NCBI GenBank assembly: GCA_037893225.1
Contig: JAZGUH010000401.1
Span: 1,116,001-1,180,000, forward strand
Direction of reading: 5' to 3'
Source of the DNA: Hippasteria phrygiana
Lineage: Eukaryota > Echinodermata > Asteroidea > Valvatida > Goniasteridae
DNA length: 64,000 nt
The notes under the pieces are model-generated. The model had not been told where the DNA came from. It searched no databases and saw nothing but the letters and a program-made list of their open reading frames with translations. Positions 58,501-64,000 of the stretch are shown piece by piece (within the stretch, counting starts at the first letter, position 1; each line of letters starts with the position of its first letter). A program made the position numbers and the translations under genes.

Positions 58501-59450
58501 AGTCAACATGAATGACAAACTTAAAGTGAACTTTCCCTTTTGGGGCAGAGATACAATATTAGGGGCAGTACCCTGAAAAGAATACAAGATTTTCTCATAA
58601 AGATAATGAAAGGGCAATGTTGGCCTCAATCACCGCTGAAAGGAAATATTATGGGTGACGTGACAAGTTTATTTGTAAGGGGCCAAAATGGGGTAAAACG
58701 TATTATAGTAAAAAGTCTAAAATAAAATGTCAGCAGTTTCTAAATTCGTTTCGTTTTTTCCAGTAAGGGCAGTTATATGATCTGAAAATGATGCACTTAC
58801 AATTATTGTAGTTTTGCCCTGTGGTCACTATATATAGGACGACTACAAATCGCTTTTTATGACTGTAAATCAGTCACAAAACTGCCTGTTATCATGGCAA
58901 CGGCCATAAATAGATATATAAAGTCTATTTTGGTTACTTATTTTCCCCAAACCCATTACCCAAGAGAGTATTTAGAAATATATTTTTGACAGTGGAAGTA
59001 TTGGCTTTTAATTACTCTGAATCAGTTAAAATATTATTGGCCTGTATTCAGGCAAAGTGCCCCCACCCACCCACCACCTCGACGACATTTTGCCGCTTTT
59101 TCCAGAATCCACTTTATAATTGGAAATTTTGGAATTTTGCACTCCCAACACAAAACCTGGATACGTCACTGCCTGAATCGCACCTGACAAAGCGGAAATT
59201 TCGTTTCTAGGTTTCTTCAGAGTGTATACGTATCCTGCAGACGAGGATCCTAACTTGGATAGCCGCCAAGCCTTATTGAAAATAGCCGGTCAACAAACCG
59301 GCAAGAGGGTGTGGCTACAGGCACTGATTGACATCTCCAACCAGATAACGGACTTCATAATAGCATTGGAGGCAGTTACTGTTATCTTTAACTCAAAAAG
59401 TGATATAGCAATTGATGACGTGGTGATTTGGCAGGGAGTATGTTCCCAAA
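30507..59450 (+). CDS. MAM-domain extracellular protein, two tandem MAM domains (six exons)
   Basis: Join 30507-30647, 37106-37249, 54729-54962, 56494-56640, 57479-57628 and 59211-59450: 1056 bp, 352 codons, no stop. Every border is AG/GT and every intron is in phase 1, so each exon is a symmetrical 1-1 module. Exons 1-3 of this set form MAM domain A (173 aa) and exons 4-6 form MAM domain B (179 aa). The hallmarks are F-x-C-x-F-(D/E)-x-G-x-C-G-W at the start, HT.GG, CFS(V/L)WYNM, QTG..(F/V)W.QALV, and IAIDD..IWQG.C at the end. MAM domains are extracellular adhesion modules of receptors, meprins and matrix proteins. A signal-peptide exon at 3356 and a terminal exon at 61236 are possible additions. 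The set could also be part of a larger multi-MAM gene that continues off the window. Confidence 0.88.
31188..31308. mobile_element. Small palindromic MITE
   Basis: CCAAGTCTGTGATCGTG at 31188-31204 and its inverse CACGATCACAGACTTGG at 31292-31308. Non-coding, 121 bp. Confidence 0.55.
31784..32224. mobile_element. Mutator-like MITE, 441 bp, 9-bp target duplication
   Basis: Ends CATAGAGTTATATATAAAGA and the inverse, with inverted similarity of about 100 bp including CACCATGGAGA and CCCCCCAAAAACATGGCTGCC. GATTTAGCT is duplicated exactly at 31775-31783 and 32225-32233. A third copy of the terminus lies inside at about 32090-32119, suggesting a nested or partly duplicated unit. Confidence 0.85.
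32442..32553. mobile_element. Small palindromic MITE, 112 bp
   Basis: TCAAGTCCGAGATCGCG at the left end and CGCGATCTCGGACTTGA at the right end. Confidence 0.55.
32566..35946. mobile_element. Large fold-back element, 3.4 kb, with strand-asymmetric core
   Basis: The left arm (about 32566-33000) and right arm (about 35270-35946) are inverted copies sharing GTGCACCCTCG, AGGTGTCT.TAGA, ATATCTCAGCCAAAATTG, GTCTAGACCCATGTTTT and GCATAGGAGTATGCAAATTAG. The arms hold internal units repeated in tandem at about 162-bp spacing (right arm: 35490 and 35651). The core (33190-35240) is strongly G+T-rich on the + strand. No transposase recognised. Confidence 0.7.
33190..35240 (-). other. A+C-rich (minus strand) core of the fold-back element, possible degraded coding sequence
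   Basis: The minus strand reads as many short ORFs rich in Lys, Thr, Asn and Gln. Adjoining frames include SESPTDYLDIFQ near 33920 and TLEKHLETTTFEFANTRLKH near 34320. The uniform composition over 2 kb and the near absence of + strand A/C suggest an old biased gene or long-term biased mutation. I cannot name a family; a decayed Gag-like protein is one guess. Confidence 0.3.
35943..36010 (+). repeat. Direct duplication, first copy (second at 36165-36231)
   Basis: TACGCTTTGCTTAAACTTCG through GTATGGTGTACGTCATT appears twice, about 222 bp apart. The second copy abuts the 8-bp array. Confidence 0.85.
36237..36518 (+). repeat. 8-bp minisatellite (CACCGTTT)n, about 35 copies
   Basis: Near-perfect array; one unit near 36501 has TACC. 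All three + frames are open with the eight-residue repeat HRFTVSPF. Confidence 0.97.
36519..36752 (+). pseudogene. Zinc-knuckle (CCHC) coding fragment
   Basis: Downstream of the array one frame encodes VKCFDCGENGHMSKQCKK, a textbook C-x2-C-x4-H-x4-C knuckle at 36567-36607. Such knuckles occur in retroelement Gag/ORF1 proteins and in host nucleic-acid-binding proteins. The frame has no proper start of its own (it runs out of the 8-bp array) and ends at 36752. It is most likely a retroelement remnant inside the MAM gene intron. Confidence 0.55.
37106..37249 (+). CDS. MAM domain A, second exon
   Basis: Acceptor CATTTCAG|AT and donor ACAG|GTAGGT. It encodes SSGIYLYYEASRGRQ, then the block ending DSCFSVWYNMFGRDTG with the third conserved MAM cysteine and the WY pair. 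144 bp, phase 1 to phase 1. Confidence 0.9.
37250..38981. other. Start of the 17.5-kb MAM intron, no gene recognised
   Basis: Contains a poly-G run at about 38206-38230 and a piece at 38385-38425 (AACATGGC.GCCAT..CGCCATAC) resembling 36626-36650. No coding region or transposon ends recognised. Confidence 0.4.
38982..39388. mobile_element. Tc1/mariner deletion derivative, 407 bp, TA target duplication
   Basis: Ends CAGTGGTATGCAAAATTATTC and inverse GAATAATTTTGCACACCACTG. TA lies outside each end (38980-38981 and 39389-39390). It retains the 3' end of a Tc1 transposase gene on the minus strand, so it is an internally deleted autonomous element. Confidence 0.9.
39149..39297 (-). pseudogene. C-terminal fragment of a Tc1-type transposase
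   Basis: The minus strand encodes LWNELQKTWNSIS, then TLRKYIDTMPERCAAVI and AAKGGHTKY, followed by a stop (39151-39149). The KGGHTKY end is a hallmark of Tc1 transposases. Only about 49 codons survive; the DNA-binding domain and the DDE residues are deleted. Confidence 0.85.
39430..40160 (+). repeat. Dispersed repeat arm (inverted partner 52690-54010)
   Basis: Inverse matches include GTCAGACCAACACACCTTTGACC, CAGTTTTCAACGAATATATGC, and GAATCCGTTTAAATCTTCCTGG with 52840-52870. This copy lacks the SINE and the hairpin MITE found in the partner and so gives their empty sites. Confidence 0.8.
40703..41571 (+). repeat. TAGTCT-ended repeat unit, interrupted by a TTAA element
   Basis: It starts TAGTCTGGGTTCAAGACGACAG and contains GCGCCCTCTGACGGTACGAT, then GACCTGAATATATTAA, then the insertion, then CGGGTCGGGATCTGGGGC. 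An inverted uninterrupted copy lies at 43022-43290. Shorter relatives lie at 41572-41730 and 47990-48115. Confidence 0.75.
40949..41541. mobile_element. TTAA-type MITE (piggyBac or Kolobok), 593 bp
   Basis: Ends AGGGACACATTG and inverse CAATGTGTCCCT. TTAA lies outside each end (40945-40948 and 41542-41545). The inverted copy of the host repeat has a single TTAA at the same place (43050-43053), confirming the insertion. No transposase. TTAA is used by piggyBac and Kolobok; the AGGG end leans to Kolobok. Confidence 0.88.
41572..43290. repeat. Nested region between inverted TAGTCT-ended repeats
   Basis: It begins TAGTCTTGGTTCAAGACGAC and ends with the inverse GTCTTGAACCAAGACTA at 43290. The interior 42350-43010 is an inverse match to 47515-47990 (CCTCGATCGACTGCTAAAAA, CTGGCCCTGAGCGTCCTTCTTC, AATAAAACACATTTTATTCCTCCATGG). 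The part at 41730-42350 and the MITE at 42430 are extra here. No protein recognised. Confidence 0.6.
42430..42621. mobile_element. CACGATATGGGG-ended MITE, copy 2
   Basis: Ends CACGATATGGGGGAAAA and inverse TTTTCCCCCATATCGTG. The interior matches 18088-18268 inverted. Contains poly-C and poly-G runs. Confidence 0.75.
43300..44085. other. Intronic stretch, no gene recognised
   Basis: 43305-43345 (CGTTCGATTACTTACCCCGCG) is an inverse match to about 47485-47520, so it is part of the same dispersed family. The rest is unassigned. Confidence 0.4.
44086..44165 (+). mobile_element. tRNA-like SINE head or tRNA relic
   Basis: An A-box-like TAGCGTAATTGGTAAGGCGCC and a B-box-like TAGATCAAATCCC are spaced as in a tRNA, with TGCGTTGCTGG at the end. 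Pairing is imperfect, so it is a relic. Confidence 0.45.
44505..44742. repeat. Long hairpin, about 110-bp near-perfect arms
   Basis: TGAAATATGTGATTTGGTTG and its extension GTATCCAAAGTTCATAAAATC are followed, after a short centre, by the inverse GATTTTATGAACTTTGGATAC and CAACCAAATCACATATTTCA. Non-coding; a palindromic MITE is likely. Confidence 0.8.
45698..46002 (+). CDS. Hypothetical ORF or exon of unknown family
   Basis: An acceptor-like TTCTTTAG precedes an open frame, in phase 1, that reads KHELGTRYLTVSKSAAS through DGAWEFLESVVYGIKGIV and ends NCFR at a stop (46000-46002). The composition is balanced and protein-like, unlike neighbouring chance ORFs. A further possible exon lies upstream at 44886-44997 (TCPYMFFHFCLLEEGRG) but its end phase does not fit this one. 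I do not recognise the family. It may be a cellular exon or a transposon gene. Confidence 0.25.
46003..47350. other. AT-rich intronic stretch, no gene recognised
   Basis: Very AT-rich with only short ORFs and no ends of mobile elements that I can define. Confidence 0.4.
47350..48115 (-). repeat. Dispersed repeat copy related to 41572-43350
   Basis: Inverse matches to 42350-43010 (see that entry). It ends CACTGTCGTCTTGAACCAAGACTA at 48115, the family terminus. It lacks the nested MITE. Confidence 0.7.
48442..48712 (+). repeat. 12-bp array, left arm (GTCGTGCGTCGC), about 22 copies
   Basis: Perfect units throughout. All frames stay open (RRAS, VVRR or ATHD type peptides), an artefact of the 12-bp period. 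Confidence 0.97.
49179..49530. mobile_element. TGGGCGTCGC-ended repeat inside the left arm
   Basis: Left TGGACGTGGCGAAGGGG, right TTGGCGACGCCCA, with GGTGTCAA present outside both ends. It contains poly-G and poly-C runs. Related to 29533-29815. Confidence 0.5.
51951..52282 (-). repeat. 12-bp array, right arm, three unit variants in order
   Basis: From left to right: about five units GACGCACGACGC, three units GACGCCCGACGC, then about 21 units GAAGCACGACGC. The left-arm array has only the first type. Confidence 0.95.
52899..53143 (+). mobile_element. tRNA-derived SINE, 8-bp target duplication
   Basis: TTTTATTT is duplicated at 52891-52898 and 53144-53151. The partner repeat has the site once. 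The tRNA-like part (53045-53117, 73 nt) folds as a cloverleaf with acceptor GGCAAGA/TCCTGCC, D arm, T arm and B box GGTTCGAATCC. The anticodon loop has C at position 33 in place of U, and the stem has a mismatch, so it is a SINE head and not a working tRNA. A 22-bp piece of the head (AGGGCAAGATAGCTCAGTTGGT) is duplicated in tandem. Confidence 0.8.
53401..53863. mobile_element. Hairpin MITE, 463 bp, CCCT flanks
   Basis: Arms TTGGGTCATCTCCAGTAATTCC and inverse GGAATTACTAGAGATGACCCAA continue with further inversion (AAATCCACT, ACCCGGCTAAA). The partner repeat reads CGCCCTGACC without the insert. CCCT lies on both sides (53397-53400 and 53864-53867). Confidence 0.75.
54729..54962 (+). CDS. MAM domain A, third exon
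   Basis: Acceptor TTTTGTAG|GT and donor TCAA|GTAAGC. It encodes GCLNVFAYPTKES, then CGQQTGETFWMQALVNISSQ, and ends SDIAIDDLEIWQGECS, the canonical MAM end. Two possible N-glycosylation sites (NIS, NFT). It has two cysteines (GCLNV and VCGQQ) at positions that are non-cysteine in domain B. 234 bp. Confidence 0.92.
55216..55591 (+). mobile_element. tRNA-derived SINE with (ATT)n tail
   Basis: The tRNA-like head (GGACTCGTGGCTCAGTG, B box GGTTCGAGACC at 55272-55282) is followed by a unique body (GGTACCTGTGAGGGCAGTG, CTCCCCAGGGAGCTGAGAAG) and the end CGCTCTATACATCTAGATT, then ATT repeats. It lies in the intron between MAM exons 4 and 5. Confidence 0.85.
55592..56493. other. Intronic stretch, nothing recognised
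   Basis: Between the SINE and MAM domain B; only short chance ORFs. Confidence 0.5.
56494..56640 (+). CDS. MAM domain B, first exon
   Basis: Acceptor ATTTTGCAG|GC and donor GGAG|GTTAGT. It encodes PSLSFDCSFEEGPCGWTQL, then DDRNWGIER, ending DHTRGG. 147 bp, phase 1 to phase 1. Matches the first exon of domain A residue by residue in the F-x-C-x-F and CGW motifs. Confidence 0.92.
57479..57628 (+). CDS. MAM domain B, second exon
   Basis: Acceptor TTTTTTCCAAG|AT and donor AACTG|GTAAGT. It encodes ELGVYYFEATYVKADETG, then QNSCFSLWYNMYGQTTG. 150 bp. The acceptor ends AAG, slightly weak, but the protein match is clear. Confidence 0.9.
57629..59210. other. Intron between MAM exons, no gene recognised
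   Basis: Contains a poly-G run at 58332-58346. An inverse pair CCCGCTCTAGAAAAA (57662) and CTGGAGCGGGTCACATAT (58090) suggests a decayed MITE at about 57655-58108. Confidence 0.45.
59211..59450 (+). CDS. MAM domain B, third exon
   Basis: Acceptor TTTCTAG|GT and donor CCAAA|GTAAGC. It encodes GFFRVYTYPADED, then AGQQTGKRVWLQALIDIS, and ends SDIAIDDVVIWQGVCSQ. 240 bp, phase 1 out, so at least one more exon must follow. Confidence 0.92.
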
Positions 59451-59703
59451 GTAAGCAACATGGTTATATTTTGTTTTCTGTTCTAATGCGATTTTGTTTT
59501 GATAAAAGTAAGGAGGGTCGAACGTTTCGATCCTAGCAGAATCAAAGGCCAATTGCAATTTTTTTTTTTTGTGAGGAAGAATTCTTCACGCAATTTTATT
59601 ATTAGCGAAAAAAGAGACAAAGTCTTGTTGGTTACAGTGTTTTGTTACACTTTTAGACCGTGGGCAAAGTGGCAAAAAGAGCTTCCTTCGTAACGTACCT
59701 AAT

Positions 59704-60564
59704 ACCCCGTTCTCACTTGAACGAATTTCTACGCGAATGCCGTGCGACTACCAAATCGCACAGGGCGTACGGGAGTCGCACGGCAGTCTGTTGATGATTC
59801 GCACAGTTTGTAGGGGTGTCGTGTGTAATTCGGACAGGTCGCATGCCCGTGCGAGTTTTTTCAAATGTTGAACATTTCCATTTCGCGTAGTTCGCATGGG
59901 GGTCACACGGCAGTCTGATAGGTCGCACGGGAGATGGAAAAGAGTCGCACGGCTCGGCCGTGCGACTCTCAGCAGATCCCGTGCGACGCCCGGTGCGACT
60001 GCCATCAGACTGCTGTACAAGCTGTAGGAATCTCATGCAAGTGCGGTGCGACCCCCCCCCCCCCCCCCCCCCCATGCGAGCGCGGTGCTACTGCCGTCCA
60101 ACCTGGCCTTGCCGTTTTTGCTGCCTGCCTGCTTGCCATCACTCTTCTTTGGTGGCATCGTTGTGTTGTGTTGAATACTTGTTGACTGTCGAACATCAAG
60201 TGCGGTTTTGAAGATCTACGCCAACAGGCCCTGCTTTTATGCGATTCGCGCGGATCGAACGGCGCTCTTATTGGTTGTTCGGCGGTTGTACCGCATGCGC
60301 ACAGGTCGCACGCGAGTTTAACACAAATCACACGGCGCTTACGCGGGACTCGTACAGGTTGTACGGCAGTCGCACGGAACTTGAACCGTTATCGGATGTT
60401 TCGAGAGGAAAAGTCGCACGAGAGTTGAACGGCAGTCGCACGGCAGTTGTACAAGTGAGACTGCGCGGGAAAGAAACAAGGAAAGTCGTACGAGAATCGC
60501 ACGGCTGTACGATTTTTTAGTCGCACCGCAGTTGTACAAACAATCGTTCAAGTGAGAACGGGGT
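59704..60564. mobile_element. MITE, about 861 bp, with ACCCCGTTCTCACTTGAACG ends
   Basis: Left end ACCCCGTTCTCACTTGAACG and inverse CGTTCAAGTGAGAACGGGGT at the right. The interior is rich in GTCGCACGG phrases in both orientations, with a poly-C run at 60052-60072. No transposase. TA lies at both borders but the target duplication is ambiguous, so I assign no superfamily. Confidence 0.75.
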
Positions 60565-61235
60565 ATAAGGAGGATGATTTCTTTTTAGTTTGTTCAATAG
60601 AAATAAATATCACAGATAGTATGAGGGTTGTTCTTAGTTGTGACTCTTGTTTGTTAATGAGCACTACACGCTGAAACAGAAAAATTTGATTTCTTCTAAC
60701 GGAAAGAGGCGGAAAAGTTACTAGTCTGGCACAGTTTACCATGTGTATGTGACGTAGCCATACAATAGTCTCCATAGTACCGCGCCATTGTTTACGTAAA
60801 TTCAGCAAACGTAGGAGACTACGAGCGAGCGATGCATGCATGTCAGAAGAAAAGAGTCTCAAACGTGGAATTCGGCGATATTTCTTACAATTATCGACAT
60901 GGCAGAGCAGAATTAAAACTTCAAAACACAAAATCGGTGACAAAATGTATAATAGCTCTTGCAGGTTTCCTTAGTTTGAAAATATTTCCTTTAGAAATGC
61001 GTCAAAACAACGCGTGTATGAGGCCGTCTGTGTCATGTTTACTTCGTACAGCTGCTGGTTGTGTGCACATTATACACCCTCCATTTTCATGTCGCTGACG
61101 CAATGCTTTCAAGCAAGGCTGTAATGAAAGTGAGGTTATTTCTTCCGTTTATTATCGATAGATATATCAACATCTGAGAGAAGGATCCAACCATCCTGAA
61201 TATTGTATATTTATAGTTGTTTTCCTGTTTTTCAG
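60565..61235. other. Non-coding stretch, no gene recognised
   Basis: Only short ORFs without recognisable domains. If the MAM gene ends at 61270 this is its last intron. Confidence 0.4.
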
Positions 61236-61270
61236 CACGAGGGGTCTACCAGTCACTGAAGGACAAATGA
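61236..61270 (+). CDS. Candidate terminal exon of the MAM gene
   Basis: A good acceptor with pyrimidine tract (GTTTTCCTGTTTTTCAG) precedes 35 bp that, in phase 1, add TRGVYQSLKDK and a TGA stop to the end of MAM domain B. It is short, and such acceptors arise by chance; no poly(A) signal lies close by. The alternative is that the gene continues to exons beyond the window. Confidence 0.25.
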
Positions 61271-61899
61271 TCTTTCAAAAGGGCCCATAGAACTCCACCA
61301 ACATGGTTAAGGCGGGAAAAAATGGATTTTTATCTGATGTAGAAAAAGAAACTTTTGTGCACGCCTTTTTGTGCACGCCTTGTTAGACTTCACCGAGGAC
61401 TGGATTGACTGGGCACTCCATTCATTCATCACGGAAGAAAGGCAACTTGATTTTACAGTGACCTTATTTTTTGAGTCCAGGCAATTTTTTTGGGATTTCT
61501 GTATTGCACTGATTTCTATGAATTTCACTGATTTTTAGCAGACATTGGAGCTCAAGTCATTTTCTTCCGAGAAAGTGTCCTTCGCTACTTAACGTGACCA
61601 GGTGCAAGTAGCAAGTGATCTCTTATTTTATAGACCATCAACCATTACGTAATATAGAGCGTCTCATTCTTCAGTCTTGTTCCTATTTATGGACCTCAAA
61701 AAGCTCTTGACCAAGTTTTACATATCGGTGACTGTTTTATAACTGAATTATGCTATTCTTCAGCTGGAACTGTAAGGTTTGAGAAGAATAGTGGACTGCG
61801 GCCATTTATTTCCTGAAAACTTGTGAATTAATATTGCAAGATAGACCCTTGTACTCAACTGAAAGCACTCTACACGATTTAACAAACAAGTGTTTTGAG
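61271..61899. other. Non-coding stretch, no gene recognised
   Basis: No supported ORF. 61680-61760 may already be decayed LINE sequence (FMDLKKLLTKF resembles a broken RT motif A). Confidence 0.35.
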
Positions 61900-62450
61900 G
61901 CCATGGAGCAAGGTGAAGTTACAGGCGGCGTGTTTATATATCTCAGTATAAGCTTTTGGTTGTGTTGATCACGTAATCCTACTAGGCAAACTTAAAAAGC
62001 TGAATATGTCAGCTTCTGTACTTAACTGGTTTAAGTCATACTTAGGCGGTCATAGTCAGTCTGTAAATATTGAGGGCACAGTATCGAAGGTCCTGCCCAT
62101 CAATATTGGGTTCCTCAGGGGCCGATCCTATCCACTATTATTCATTGTTTACAGGCCATCTTTAGAGTATTGTGTGGGGAGGAAGATACATATCTCACGA
62201 CAATATCCTCAACAAATGTCTAAAAAGAGCCGCACGGATAATCCCTAAATATACCTCCCTCACCCCTTCAGCAGATACGTTGGCTAGACTAAATTGGGCT
62301 CCTTTTTCTGAAAGAGTTAAGTCCAAAAAGGCTATCCTTGTTTTCATAAGTCTTAACAAAATGACTCTTTTGTACGTGACGAATCTTTTCACACCACTTA
62401 CAGTGATTCGTGAAACAAGGCAATCAACCATATATACCATTTATCTTTAA
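61900..62450 (+). pseudogene. Decayed LINE reverse transcriptase remnant
   Basis: Pieces in shifting frames are VDHVILLGKLKKLN, LNWFKSYLGGHSQSVNIEG (RT region between motifs A and B), RPSLEYCVG and NILNKCLKRAARII, then LARLNWAPFSERV (typical post-RT region). The YADD-containing middle is deleted. Unrelated in detail to the LINE at 24849, but of the same broad CR1/L2/Jockey type. Confidence 0.75.
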
Positions 62451-64000
62451 ACCATTTATCTTTATCTATATGTGTGTAAATATTTATTTTTAATTAAACC
62501 GTATGCAGGCCCCAATGGAAACCAGTTTTAACTGTTTCGGCACATCCTGGGTAAAGAAATGTAATAAATACATAAATACAAATCCGGGTGCAGTTGTGGA
62601 CCAAAAAAATGTGACCCCTCCCAAAAAAGGAAAACGATATAAAAAACATTTGCAGTTTCAATACTCAAATCTCAAATTGGCTAGTTCTTATTAAAACTAC
62701 ACTTTTTGTCACAATTTTCTTCTCTCCTTTGGATAATTATAGTAAAACGAAAAAATTTAATCAAAACAAAGACAGATACGCTGTCGAGAAGAAAACAAAT
62801 TGTTTCGCGTTCCCGAGCGGCCAAAGAGTAATCTGTGGGAAAATACAGGATTTTCCCCGAAATTACATATAAAAATGATTGTATCGCACATAAGGCCATG
62901 CATTTGCCAATGTTCTATTTCATTCGAGATTGCAAATCGGCAGAACTATCGTTGCTAAAAGAAATGATGTTGTTGACACATCTTATCCATGCAAGTATCA
63001 TAATTGCTTTCATGCAGTCAATTTGATGAAATTGTATTCTGTCTCTGTAAACGATACTAAGCTCATATAATTATTTTGTGCAGGCTGCGTTGTTGCACGC
63101 CAGTCAAGCGACGGGTGATCCAGTGTCGCGTGAATATCAGACTCCCTGAAATTCCCGACTTGTTGGTTACATATACACTGCACATGCTCAGTAGGCCCCG
63201 TATGCAAACAATGAGAAACGTAAGGGCGAGTTGAGGTTATGGGTTATGCTATTGCCAAAACTTGTGTCCATCATAAAAAGGTTTGTTACAAAGCACCATG
63301 GAGCAAGTTCGGGTGCTGCTGATCTAGTCCCTTTTGTCAATTTTGCGATATAAATCACGCATGCGTGATCTGTTTTCACTCGAACGCATCTAGTCGATCA
63401 ACTACGTCAAATCTAGTTTGTGTAGCAACAACAAACTGTAAAGAATGTCGTCTGCTAATTGTTAACGAAGCAAATGTTGGTACGTCATTTTTATTTTCTA
63501 TTATTATGTTTTTTTTCTACTTAACTTTAGTGCAATAAATAATTCATTATCTAATTGCAAAGAGTTATTATCATTGGACAAAACTAAAAATTTACCGTAA
63601 ACGTTTGCAAAACTTGCCCAGTTTACCCATCCTCCATCTTGAAACCGTGACGTAACTCGCGAGTGACTAGAGAAACCATGGTCCTGAGCTAGGTTGATCC
63701 AGTTGGACTAGCTAGTCAAACCACGCAGCGTTCGAGTGACATCTAGATTGACTAGGGTTAAGTCTAGTCACTCTCGTCGCCCAACCGAACTTGCTCATGG
63801 GTGCACCCTGAGATAATTATTCACGGGATGACTGTAATGAATGTATGCATTCATAGGGTTCATTGGAACTGTACCACTAATAATGCACAGCGCCCTCTAT
63901 TGTCTAGTGCACACACCATGTGAGAGAGTTCTGTGTGTGGTCAGGCATCTTGTATACACAATACAGTACCGGTAGCTGGTTCAAATATACTCAAGTGTCT
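62451..64000. other. Right end of window, no gene recognised
   Basis: No domain-bearing ORF. A possible decayed inverted repeat around GAGTGACTAGAG (63661) and CTAGTCACTCTCG (63764). Further MAM exons, if any, would lie here or beyond; I found none with the expected motifs. Confidence 0.4.

Noticed and set aside
59934..60331. Overlapping ORFs of 80-120 residues on both strands
   Set aside because: They fall inside a MITE rich in short inverted phrases and poly-C; no domain, and opposing frames are equally open.

Overview
This is a repeat-dense stretch of an animal nuclear genome, with no bacterial features. The evidence is spliced exons with GT-AG borders, several LINE reverse transcriptases, a BEL/Pao LTR retrotransposon, tRNA-derived SINEs and many terminal-inverted-repeat elements. 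The mixture, together with a multi-MAM extracellular protein, suits a marine invertebrate (hemichordate, echinoderm, amphioxus or similar). I cannot fix the species from sequence alone.

Only one host gene is convincing. It lies on the + strand and has six exons (30507-30647, 37106-37249, 54729-54962, 56494-56640, 57479-57628, 59211-59450). They encode two consecutive MAM domains, each built from three exons, with every intron in phase 1. A possible signal-peptide exon (3356-3422) with a phase-1 donor lies 27 kb upstream. A possible short terminal exon (61236-61270) lies downstream. Most of the window is the introns of this gene, filled with nested mobile elements.

Layout. 0-2 kb: degraded LINE on the minus strand. 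3.4 kb: candidate exon 1. 4-9.4 kb: Harbinger-like and fold-back elements. 9.9-11.9 kb: a 21-bp tandem array and a palindromic MITE. 12.3-17.9 kb: a defective BEL/Pao element with an ACCCC target duplication, interrupted by a hAT-type MITE. 18-22 kb: more MITEs, including a Harbinger-like copy split by a 1.4-kb TA-flanked element. 23-29.5 kb: a large inverted repeat enclosing a nearly intact CR1/L2-like LINE. 30.5-37.2 kb: MAM exons 2 and 3 with fold-back elements between them. 38-54 kb: a large intron holding Tc1 and TTAA-type elements, nested TAGTCT-ended repeats, and a 4.2-kb fold-back element carrying 12-bp arrays. 54.7-59.5 kb: MAM exons 4-7. 59.7-64 kb: a MITE, a LINE remnant and unassigned sequence.

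Several insertions can be delimited exactly because a second, empty copy of the host repeat is also present in the window. This gives target duplications (TA, TTAA, 8 bp and 9 bp) and relative ages without an outside reference. All calls come from reading the sequence; no database search was run.
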